From Protostelium mycophagum (taxonomy: Eukaryota > Evosea > Variosea > Protosteliida > Protosteliaceae): a DNA stretch of 26,566 nucleotides. Where the stretch lies: the NCBI GenBank assembly GCA_002081555.1, contig MZNV01001034.1, forward strand, positions 1 to 26,566, read 5' to 3'. A program made the translations under genes and the position numbers. The notes below the pieces were generated by a model that saw nothing but the letters and a program-made list of their open reading frames with translations, was not told the origin of the DNA and searched no databases. Positions 1 to 10,300 of this stretch are shown here, piece by piece; the stretch's first letter is position 1, and every line of letters begins with the position of its first letter.

Positions 1-156
1 TAAGTGACTTTTTTCACGGTGAACAACTTGATCATTTGCCATCGTGACTTTCTTACAAGTTGTGTCTTGTATTATTTATTTTGACCTCTAAAGGAAGAAT
101 TACAAGGAATCAAGCAGGCTGAAACCTCCGTAGCCCTCACGTCAATTTCACTTCAG

Positions 157-233
157 TTACCGCAGGTCCCGGTATGGCTGGCACAATTGTCTCAGCTGAC
201 ATATCCACGGAGATGTCTGACGAAAAGGAATGA
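157..233 (+). CDS. possible last exon of a gene entering from the left (partial, tentative)
   Basis: A splice acceptor (TTTCACTTCAG, ending at 156) is followed by an open frame of 25 codons ending in TGA at 231-233. It contains the stretch GPGMAGTIVSADISTEMSD. Codon use looks coding, but there is no recognisable domain and the preceding exon could not be placed with confidence. A short open stretch at about 90-125 may belong to it. It could equally be chance. Nothing else is recognised in 1-500 apart from a TATA-like box. Confidence 0.22.
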
Positions 234-370
234 CAGCTGATAGATGTCTTGAAGCTTTCAATCAAACCAAACTCAGACAGCGTGGTGATTTTTAACACGA
301 TTGAGCAGTGCAGATTTGTGAGTGAATCCCGCTTCTAAATTCCAGCCTCGATGGTAGTGTTGGAGGTTAG

Positions 371-377
371 TATAAAA
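371..377 (+). promoter_or_regulatory. TATA-like box
   Basis: TATAAAA stands at 371-377 in otherwise mixed-composition sequence, about 190 bp upstream of the ATG of the small secreted-protein gene at 567. An upstream ATG at 502 lies in another frame, so either the transcript starts after it or a short intron removes it. Function is inferred from motif and position only. Confidence 0.3.
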
Positions 378-566
378 CGTTCAGTCTTGCAACTGATCAT
401 TTGGGTGGTTCTATCTCAGCAGACGCAAAGAGGACTCGTCCGGTTCGTGGCCTTCTCTTGTCCTTGTTCCCAAAGGTGTCATTTTTAAAAGTTCTGTCAA
501 CATGTCTCAAGCTCTCGTGTCTGACAGTGGTAGATACCTTCCTTGCAATGCTGGTGTAGTGGCCGA

Positions 567-863
567 ATGCTTCAGCTCCGCATCATCGTTACTTCCATCA
601 GCCTTATCTTGGCCTCATCTTCGTGCTTCATTAATAATAAAGATCAGACAGATCATTGCAAAAATGAATGGATATCGTCAAAGTTGCGAGCAGCATACCT
701 GCCATCTCCTCTCCAAAGAGGTGAAAACACAATTGAAGGACAAGCCCTTCTTTCTAAGGACCTGCACGACGATTATACCATGACTCCCGGGTTCGGTATC
801 TCAGACACTCCTGCAGCACTGCAGAGGTGGTATACTCTGCGGCAGACACTTTCGAATAAATAA
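567..863 (+). CDS. small secreted protein, 98 aa, unknown function
   Basis: A single-exon frame starts at ATG 567 and ends with TAA at 861-863. Residues 1-20 form a classical signal peptide: MLQLR, then a hydrophobic run (IIVTSISLILA), then small residues and a Cys. The remainder is polar and has two cysteines (in SSSCF and DHCKN), so at most one disulfide is possible. An AATAAA signal overlaps the stop codon, as in several stronger gene models in this window, which supports a real transcript. The frame stays open upstream to an in-frame ATG at 543, but that would put charged and Cys residues ahead of the hydrophobic core, so 567 is preferred. No family is recognised. Confidence 0.5.
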   Translation: MLQLRIIVTSISLILASSSCFINNKDQTDHCKNEWISSKLRAAYLPSPLQRGENTIEGQALLSKDLHDDYTMTPGFGISDTPAALQRWYTLRQTLSNK

Positions 864-864
864 A
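855..864 (+). terminator. polyadenylation signals overlapping the stop codon
   Basis: Two overlapping AATAAA hexamers (855-860 and 859-864) include the TAA stop of the small secreted-protein gene. Confidence 0.45.
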
Positions 865-1111
865 CAGCAGGTCCTGTTCAGGATTTTTACCTCTGCGCCG
901 TAACAATACGTTTTGTCATCATTCTGCACAGTGGACATGAACATGTTCCAAGGTTGTACAACATCATTGGGGATCATTTCAGCTGAAAACATTGTTGTCA
1001 GTTTACAACGGTTTTTTTTAAAACGTGGAGTTCTAATTATTGGAAAGTTCAGAGCCACCTTCTTTCCGGCAGCCCCGACACATTATTTACAAACCTTGAG
1101 ATCGTTCGAAA

Positions 1112-4100
1112 ATGAAGGTATCTCTCTTGGTGTTGGCCCTCATCGCGGTCGTGTGTGGCTTTGCCGTTCAAAAGGAACACAGAAAGCAGCTGGCTGGCCC
1201 TCCTTCCGAATTTCACCTGCATGTGCTCCCTGAACCTTCCACTCAATTACAGAAGGAAGACTCTGCGTTTTTCGAGGTGAATATAGACGATATTCTATCG
1301 TGATGGATCATTTATTGTCGGATTAATAAATAAACCAGGCGTCCCTCGCTCTGCATGGAAAGAGAAGCGAAGGAGTCTCTGTCACTCTTCCAATGGTCGT
1401 AGATTCTGCCACTAACTTTGCCTTCGCCATCGTCTCCAAGTGAGTCTTCCAGAAAGAAGATCGCATGTCTGAAGAACAATTAGATACGACAAATACTTGG
1501 ACGTCTTACTGTACGATCCTAACGGTGAAGAGGTGGATGCCGATCTTTACGCCACACAGGTATTGTTTTTTTGTATTTCAAAATCGTGATGGCATCCTGT
1601 TTCCTCATGCGACGACACTGCCAATCTAAGCGATGAGCACTTTCGATTGTGGCGCTTTGACATTACTTCATACGGTCACAGAAAATTGATCATTGAGCAC
1701 TCTACTTCATCATCTCCATATTTATACCTGCGGCTTTGCCGCTATAAACCATCCTCCAAAAATGAAAATAAAAATGAAGATTCACATCTGTAGGACCAAT
1801 TCTTCCCAATTGGAGATTTTAAGATCCCCACCACTGTCTACATATTGCCCAACCCCATATTCGGTTCCTGGAACCTCACTCTCAAGTCTAACCAAGTCGC
1901 GACTCCAGAGATCGTCACGTGAGTAATGACCTGTAGATCATGCAGAGCCAAAGCCAATATTGGCACTTGGCGGCACTGTTGGAGGTCATCGCACTTGATT
2001 GCGTTAGAGATGGTGAGATGACTTTGTGGCTCTGCCGCGAAATTTGCAATAAAAAAAATGGGTGCTGTGCAATGAGAGTCCGCGGGACAATTTTTAAAAA
2101 TTCACTGAAATTTCTTCAGAGCGATTGTAGAGGAGACCGACCCCAACGTTGCCGTCCTCTTGTGGTTGGACAAAGGCTTCGAGTGAGTGGAAATTTCCTG
2201 GAAACCCCCCCGAAGATTCACTGAAATTTCTAGGATCTACACACATCTCAGCACTTACTTCACACATGAGGGCTCCCAAATCGGTCTTGTCGCAACCACC
2301 AAGAACTCTGTGCGTTTTATTTTTATATATTTAATATACTGACCACAACCAGGTTTCTAACCGTGACAACAGTGCGAGAGCTACCGTGCAAGCTGCGGTT
2401 ATGGACCTGACCTTGCCTAGCGGCGCCACTTTGGCCATCAAAATGAAGGATGACGGAGCACACCCCCTCGACAGTGTGCGCTTAAACGATTTTCATTTTA
2501 TCACGCGACGAATTTTTAATTTATATACCCTCAGGTCGCAAATGACGGGATTTTTGTCGGAACAACAAATGCCTCCGAAGCTGGCCTCTACAAGGCCAAG
2601 GCTGTCCTCACTGGTGTCCACTCTGACGGCCGTGCATTTATTCGCACCACACAGCATCTCATCAACGTGATCGAAAAGACCCTCAGTTTGACAGGTGACG
2701 CATAGTGAGTGAAATTTCGAGGAAAATTGGAGGACTGAAGGAAATTTCAGTGCGCATGAGAACGAAAACGACAAAGAGAGGATGGTTGTCAGGCTCGTTG
2801 TAGAGCCCACAATGGAGGCTTCCCGAGTTCGTGACACAAAGGTGAATTCCTTACTGATGTCGACATGTCGACATGATGACGTAGGAAATGCTGATCTATT
2901 TTTAGGTATACCGTGCCTACTCTGAAGTCTGGGGAACTAAGGATGGAAAGTCTGTCGCTGTCGCTTGGATCGGAGGTATCACCCACTTGGAAGGTATATG
3001 TCTCATCATTATATCCCAACATTTCATCATGATATCACAATAATAGAAATGAAAATATATCACGATATCACAATATATTGAGTAGATATAGAGCACCAGG
3101 GTAAGGAGACGATTGCTTTGAACTTGGACATGAATTGGGCCGCCCTCGCTGGCGCGAAGGCCCCTTTTGTGTTGAAGAATGTATACGTTCAGGACCCTGA
3201 CTCCCAAATCCCCCTCTCTCAAGTCGCCCAGGTGAAATCTTGAAGAAATTTCACTGACTTTTTTCCGAATCTTCTGACGTGTACAGATCAAATTGACTGT
3301 TGCCGAACATGTATCGACCTATTTCACCGCAATAAAACTCGCCCCCTCCGCCATCACCCCCATCATGAGGCAGGGAAGACCCCCTGCCTCCCTCCTCCCC
3401 GAGTCCGCCGCGGCCTTCAAGACCGGCTTAATCTTATTGCACGGTTACTGCTCTGAGACTAACCCTTGGCAAGCGTCTTCCAACATCTTCACAAACGGCC
3501 ACTACTTCTTGAACCCCTCTGCCAGCATAACGAACGAGCAGTTTGCCGCCCTCGTTATTAACTTTGCCAAGAACAAGAGTCTTTCGGCCTACGCAATGGT
3601 GAGGATTTTCAATTTTATTTTTGCAAATTCTGGAAATTCCATCGAGTTTTCTAAGAGTTGTAGATCGGACATTCCCAGGGAGGAATGGTCGCCACCCATA
3701 TCCTCAACTACTACTTCACCGGTTTGGACAATTTAGACGCTTCTAAGAGACTGGTGCAGACCGTCGGAACCCCCTTCCAAGGAACCACCGCTGCAGGTTC
3801 TGCTGCAAATTTGGCCAAGTCTTTTGGCGTCGCTTGCGGCAGCAACTTTGACTTGACCATCGATGGTGCCAAGTTGTGGCTCTCCGGAATATCCGCTGAC
3901 ACCAGGTGAGGATTTTTAAATTTTGAATCGTGATTTTGGAGGGAAAACTGAATCAGACAGAGAGAATGTGTACTTTTACACCACTACTTATGGTGAGGGA
4001 GGATTCTTTGGAGATTACTGCTCTCTGCCTATGAACATGATCCTGCAGTATCCAAATGACGGTACAACCGAGTTCAAGTACGCCCCTCTTCCCGGAGGAC

Positions 4101-4269
4101 ACAACATGGGAAACACTCAGGTTCGTATTTGGCGGGAGATTTTGGCGCCAAACGATGGTATCTGAATTTTGAACAGAAATGGTGCCACACTACCGACATG
4201 AAGTACGAGGCCCAGACTTCTGACAAGAGCAGAAACTCTGTGATGAACAAGAATGCTGCTTCCAACTAG
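1112..4269 (+). CDS. secreted alpha/beta-hydrolase, conditioned-medium-factor-like, 676 aa
   Basis: Fifteen exons: 1112-1276, 1339-1439, 1484-1559, 1794-1918, 2120-2182, 2234-2309, 2353-2475, 2535-2704, 2751-2841, 2906-2993, 3086-3231, 3287-3598, 3664-3905, 3961-4120, 4177-4269 (2031 nt, phase kept throughout). Residues 1-17 are a signal peptide (MKVSLLVLALIAVVCGF). Residues 20 to about 440 form a beta-rich extracellular region with the look of repeated Ig-like or CARDB-like modules. The C-terminal third is an alpha/beta-hydrolase: LLHGYCSETNPW near residue 460 (oxyanion strand), nucleophile elbow GHSQGG with Ser516, and a candidate catalytic His640 in PGGHNMG. This architecture recalls Dictyostelium conditioned medium factor (CMF), a secreted density-sensing glycoprotein. 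That resemblance is from memory and was not searched; a generic secreted lipase or esterase is the alternative. The gene is tail-to-tail with paladin, with 67 bp between stop codons. Confidence 0.75.
1730..1742. repeat. GC hairpin (GCGGC-TTT-GCCGC) in an intron
   Basis: A perfect 5-bp-arm inverted repeat lies inside the 234-bp third intron (1560-1793) of the CMF-like gene. It belongs to a dispersed set found in the longer introns of this window. A degenerate copy (GTGGCTCTGCCGC, about 2026-2038) lies in the next intron (1919-2119). Confidence 0.6.
2857..2874. repeat. 18-bp perfect palindrome in an intron
   Basis: ATGTCGACATGTCGACAT equals its own reverse complement. It lies in the intron at 2842-2905 of the CMF-like gene. 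It could form a hairpin in RNA or be a protein-binding site; no function is evident. Confidence 0.5.
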
Positions 4270-4271
4270 AC

Positions 4272-4298
4272 AATAAATCCTTGTTTCATGTCTTTATT
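4272..4298. terminator. convergent polyadenylation signals
   Basis: AATAAA at 4272-4277 on the plus strand follows the CMF-like stop by 2 bp. AATAAA on the minus strand (TTTATT at 4293-4298) follows the paladin stop (4337) by about 39 bp. The two 3' ends very probably overlap as antisense transcripts. Confidence 0.6.
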
Positions 4299-4336
4299 TC
4301 AACATCATGATGAAAACTGGGCATCTGATGGGCAGT

Positions 4337-7300
4337 CTAAGAGAGATCAATAGAGTCTAAGAGGGTATACAACTCTTGATGACTTCTCATCCAATCGGTA
4401 AACGTTCCATCTGTCTTTCCACTCTCGCGTTCTTCCATGATGAAAGAGGTGAAGGCGATGAGATAGAAGTATCTGTCGTCTTCAAAAACAATTCGGGTTG
4501 ATATGAAATACTTACCTCTTCAGATATCCAACACCTCTCACTAACGCTGCTTGACGAGCTGCAAATAGTCAACATATATAAATATTTGTGGTGTGCCACC
4601 TTTGTCAGACAGTTTGTCGTCCTCTGATTTCTCCTTCCATTGAAGGATGTCCTCACGCAAGTTTTGGAATTGACTGTTCTTGTCGATACATCTGTCTGCC
4701 ACATTCTGCGGAAGTTCAAAAAGATTTCAAAGAGGCGTAGGTGTTCAGGGCTTAGGTGATGATAAACACAGTTATATTTTACTTGTTCGTTCGTTACTCT
4801 CGTAACGCCAAAAATAATGATCTAGGCGCATGATGAGCTCCCCCCACGGTTTTCTTTAGTAAAAGGCGAAAGAAAAAATCGCGGAATTGAGGAGAGCTCT
4901 GCGCGATGCTTTCCATGTTCAAAAGTTCGGTTCATTTGCTTGGCTGAAAATCTTCGCAATTATCGGTGAATAAGAAATTTCTCAAAAGATTCCGCAAATG
5001 ATGTCTGATTGTGGGAAGCTGCAGCAGTACAGGCATAGCCTCTAAGAGGATAGAATATGATGACCGCCTCTGCAGGACCAAAGTTCACCTTTCTCTCTTG
5101 GCCTTTTCTGAGGACTCTGATGAGCCTCAAGATGATCTTGTATTCTCCTCCTGCAAATCCCGACAATCCTCCCACAGCTGCTTCGTCCTCTGCACGTTCT
5201 CTAGACATCAACAACGTCGCGATGATCATGCTGCGGGTGTCAATCATTCCACCAAAGAACATCCATCTCACGCGGTGGTGGTCCTGCCCCTGCCCATCTG
5301 GCAGTTCAGAATGATGTGGAGATCTTCATCCTTCTTTGTTCCATCTTCGATCGTCTGTTTGATGTCATCAAAGTCCTTCTCTTCGGGGGCCTGCTCGTCT
5401 GTCACTGCGACGCGGTAGTAGGTCACGTGATGACCCTTGCTGTTGAGCTCTTCGTAGACTTCGCGGGGGGTGAGGACCTTCTTGGGGGTCACCTTTCTTC
5501 TTTTAGTTTCTGATGATGTGATGGAATGTTGAGTGAGTAAACAATGTGTAGATGTTTTTAAAACCCTTTGGAAGACGTTGCGGTTGTTGCTCGTGTATTT
5601 TCTTCATTGCGACGACGTCACAAACACAAACTATACACATCCATAGATCAACCAACCTGCTCGAATGAGGCGATGAGACCGCCATCAGAACCCTCATCAT
5701 GCACCAAGAACCTCCCTCCATATTTCTCTGCATCTTTCAACACGTCCTCCTTTAGCCTCACTTCCATATTCTCTACTCTGGTTGTGTTGATGCCGGTGTA
5801 CCTGTTGCATCATGAGATGACTCGATGATGTAGTTTCAAACGAACTCCAAGTTGGCAAACAAGTTGTCGAGTGTCCTAAGGACAAAGGGTCTGTCGTTGA
5901 TGTAGATGACTGGTTCTTCTCTCAAGCTGATCCATATGGCTCTAACGGGCTTATCTACAATGGTCAATGGACCATTTATTTGGACATTTTTATTATTTTT
6001 ATTTAAATTGAGATTTTCAGAAATTTAGAAAATTTCACAAGTTTTCACGGAAATTTCACTGAAATCTCAATGTGATTTACCTTTTGACTGATTCAAATGG
6101 TTCAATACACTCATCATCCCCTGGTAGGTTGGTATGGCAACCCCGTACACGTTCATTCCCGGAACGCATCTAAAATTAGGAGCACCCGGAAGGTGGGGGA
6201 GAATGCTCATCTTTTGGCAGCCGGGGAAGTGATCCGATTTGATCACTGTGCTGGGGTCCAGCACGTTGCCCCTGAAATCTCTCAGAAGATTCAGGGACAT
6301 TTCCTGGAATTTTCGTCGTAGAAATGCCACGTGGCCTTCAAATTGATATCATTAATGGACATTATTCGCAAACACAAAATACACTTTGCACTGATCTGAC
6401 CTATGGTCGGGTAGCTGCTGTAGAGATTGTATCTCATCAAATTGTTGCATTGATCATTCAATTACCAAATTACCTGCGGCTTGAAATGACTTGCTTGATG
6501 AGTTGTTGTGAAGGGGTGGCCCAGTCATGAGCCGCGAGTCTCTCCATCGGATCCATTGCCGCAACGTCCTTCACTATGCGGGTACTGTGACATTCAGTAA
6601 TGTTCAGGTATCTTTACATCGTTGTAGATGGCCAAGATCGATTACGTATGGAATGAAAGATGCATTCTACAACTCTGTAGATGGGGACTCACGCTTTTTC
6701 GGGGTCAGATTTCATCTCTTCGATAAAGTAGTGTATCTCCTCACGGTCTTTTAACCATTTATTGAAAGGAATATTCAATTGTCCCGACTTCAAGGAGGTC
6801 TGTTTTTTTCAGGACTTTTGGGTCAAAAAATTCGGTGTCAGTAGTCGGATTTTTAAAATTCAAAAAGAAGGTTCTGGCGCGAAAAGGGCCAGGACGGAGC
6901 ATATAAAACATGATTGCTTCACTTACTTGCTCGCATAGGTATGCATTCAATAATATGAGAGATATGTACCTCTCTATAAATTGGAGCAGGGTCTTTCTGT
7001 GATGGCTGATCTACAATGGTCAGCACCTTGAAGAGAATCACGGTAGTAACCGTGCGAAGATATCCGTCTACACAGCAGCAACATGACAAAAAAATGTCGA
7101 CATTTGTGCAATGAGCCGATGTCAAAGTACGCTCATGAAGAGCACAATAGATCATTCACCCATCTACAATGCGGCAAAGCCGCAGCAAATAACATAAAGA
7201 CGTCCACATCACGTTCTACTGACCTCCTCAGGGGTTCTACTCCTCTCGTACTTATCTCTCATGGTGTCGATCTGTTCCCTGATATTATACGTCTCCCCGC

Positions 7301-10300
7301 AAGCTTCAATTATGCTGTCCACCTGTTTATTATTACCGCGGAGTTTTGTTGAGATTAATGTTACCTCCGATCTTCTCCTCTGTCCGTCGGGGATGACTCT
7401 GATGACGTGTAATATGCTGCTGTACTCATCTACAATTGTAAGGATATTTCGGAATTTCTGGAATATTCCGAAAATAGAACGAAGACCTACATTTCCTGAC
7501 TTTGTTGTTCGAAGTGATGGTGAGTTTGCTTTGAGGATCTCTCCACATATTTAGAAGGTAGTATATGATCAATCCTATGGTACTTCTGGCCCTCCCTGCA
7601 CATACATTAGCACCAAATTTTCTTTGAATTTACACGAGCAAACAGATATTCGTCACTGAATATTCCTGTTATCATTAAAAGATATAACGAAAAAACTCAC
7701 CCATTTGGCAATTGAATACAACAGATGTGTCGATCTCTATGGGCAATAACGCGTCGACCATCTTGCTCAAATCCTGCAGTACTCAGATCCACGTACCGAT
7801 CATTTCGGTGAATTCAGTGAAATTTCAGAGGAATTCACCATGGGTGTGGGACATTTTCCGATGGCAAAAGGTAGCCTCTGATAGGTCATATCTACAACGA
7901 TACCACTCTTCATATCCCCTTGCTGTGTGTTATATTCCGTGATGGATCGTTCGATCTCCTCTCTCGGTGTGAATACGTTGAAGTCTAAAACTTGTCAGAA
8001 ATATTTGTAGATGAAAGAATATTTTTGTTTAAATTCAAAGCTTAGTGTTGGCTTGTGAAATTGTAAATATGATTGTAGATGACAGGAAGACCTTTCAGAC
8101 CTTGGCCTTTGGTGACGGTCTTCCATTTTCCGACGGCGTTACTCTCCACCTGTCATAAATAAACATCTTCGATTTGAAATTTAAATCTCTTGCTTTCGCG
8201 CCAAATAACTCACCTCGTCATGAACGTAAATTTTCCCTTCGTATTGTGTTGTCTCGTTGATCACCTGCCATCAAATGAATCCTTTTTTCAGAAATATAAA
8301 TAAATTTTAAATAAATTTATTTTCTCTCATTTTTTTCTATGACAGAAAAAAATTTATTTTCAAAAACTTCAATTTTTTTTGTTTTTCAAAAAAATTAAAC
8401 TTTTTTTATATTTTTTATATTCTCCATAAATAATTCAAATTAAAGTTGTACCTCCTGCTTGAATCTCTCTTCCAGGGTCTCTAAACGTGAAGCCGCGATG
8501 TTTCTGTAGGCTTTCAAGTTGTGGAAAGGATGCGCCGCGTCTCTCAGCACGAATGCGTCGCCGTCGATGTAGACCACGGGCTCTTCGCGCATATTGATCC
8601 AGTGTATTTTATAGTGATTCTGCTTGGTATTCTTATTATGGGATATCACTGCAGACATAACCTGAAAAATTGAGATTCTTTCAAAAATAAAAATAAAATT
8701 CATTTTTAAAATAATTAAAATTGTTGACCTGCTTTATGCCCAAGTGTGTGCAAGAGGCAACACCCCACGCGTTCAACTGCTGCACAACTCTCAGATTATA
8801 ATGATCAGTGCCCCTGTCCTTGGGCGAATTCATCTTTCCGTCCTCATCTGATTTCATTCCGATCTTATAGAGGTCACTCTTCAATATCATCCTGACACCT
8901 GGTATTGTTATTGCAAGTCACAAGGCAAGGTCTTCGTGTTTTGTCGGTGAAAATTTCAATCGAATTGACAGTACTACAACTCGCCAAAACACAGAAAAAC
9001 ATTGACAGAAATAGCATTCAAATAATTCTTCAATAAATGGTGTTGGAATTAACCCTTAGTCGCCTGGCACCGGAAAAAAGACCACTTATCTTTCCGCCAT
9101 TGGCGTGATGCTAGTAAAAACATTCTTGCTACAGGAGTTTCTTTTCGTAGTTTTATATTTTCGGAGGCGATCATTGTGTTAACCGTAAATTTGCAAAAAG
9201 AGTTCGTCACGAGGGCTTCCCAAGTGGTCTCCCACCTTAGTACTGGCCTCGCTCAGACACGCTTGACTTCGCAGTGCGGCAAGGGATGCGGTAGACTGTG
9301 TCGATATGAACGAACCCGAAAGATATACGCTTTTTACAACGCAGAAAAACTTTTCAAAATTTAAACTTTTTGGACCAAATCTTCACCCAAAAAATTTGTT
9401 AAATCAGTTGGATATCATTTTTGTTTTGGTGTTTTCTGTGCACATTTTTGGCAGTTTGCGGCACCGCCGCAAACACAAAATACAGTTTTATAAAAAGAAG
9501 TCTATACACACCCAAGATATCCCCCATCCTTCCGCTGCTCACATTGATGCTGTTGCTACTCTGCTTTAATGCGTCCTCTACAATGCGTCAGTCGTGTGAA
9601 TTGTCGGGGTAAAACCGGAATTTTTTCGTTCAAAAATAAAATCCCCGCAAACACAAAACACAGTTTTATAAAAAGAATCTCTGTGTACACACCAAGATAT
9701 ACCCCATCCTTCCGATGCTCACTGTACCAGTCTTTTTCTGGTGATTTGCGGCAAAGCCGAAAGATCACACCGCGTGCTTCTATTTTTAGATCGTGTACAT
9801 CGAAGTACATTTACGTCCATTCCCAAACTCACTCTGAGGGTTTCGGTGCTTCTTGAGTGAATCCTCTGGCTTCTTGTTGATATCATTTAAGAGGGAAGTT
9901 ATCTCGGGACGATCCCTCAGCCATTCGCTGAACTTGATTTTTGTGCCCTCTGTATCATTTCAATTTTCCATCAGAACGATTCTTATACGGTGAAAGTTGT
10001 ATTAGAAGGTTTGATTCCCGTGACGCTTGCGAGGCACGAGAGTAGCCGTTTTTTCACAATAAAAATTATATTTCTTTGCAAGTCCCAAAAGACGATTGAG
10101 AAAAAAGGAGTAAGTCACCTTGTGTGTTGAGCTCCATGGTGTAAGCACCGAAAACGATGAGCAGAAGGTATCTTTCCAAGTAATTGGCGGCTCTGCTGAG
10201 GTAGTATTTATATTCCGACCTGCCGGGTGCTTTTTCGTACAGCTTCCTGTTGTGATAAGTGGTGGAGATGGTGATTTATGTGCTTTTTCTGGACATATTT

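Noticed and set aside
2917-3291. 124-aa minus-strand frame
   Set aside because: It runs antisense across two exons and two introns of the CMF-like gene, and has no recognisable domain.
4706-5088. Coding-like stretch reading LPTIRHHLRNLLRNF on the minus strand
   Set aside because: It lies in a 383-bp paladin intron. Splicing 5089 directly to 4705 keeps phase and restores the expected paladin tail (ADRCIDKNSQFQNLRED), so the stretch is not an exon.
7865-7905. TTGTAG splice-acceptor word at about 7890
   Set aside because: It falls inside paladin exon 7984-7839, where the reading SGIVVDMTYQRLPF matches the family, so it is coding sequence.
9990-10060. tRNA-like T-loop (GGTTTGATTCC)
   Set aside because: The flanking bases do not form a T-stem, and no D-arm, anticodon arm or acceptor stem could be found around it.
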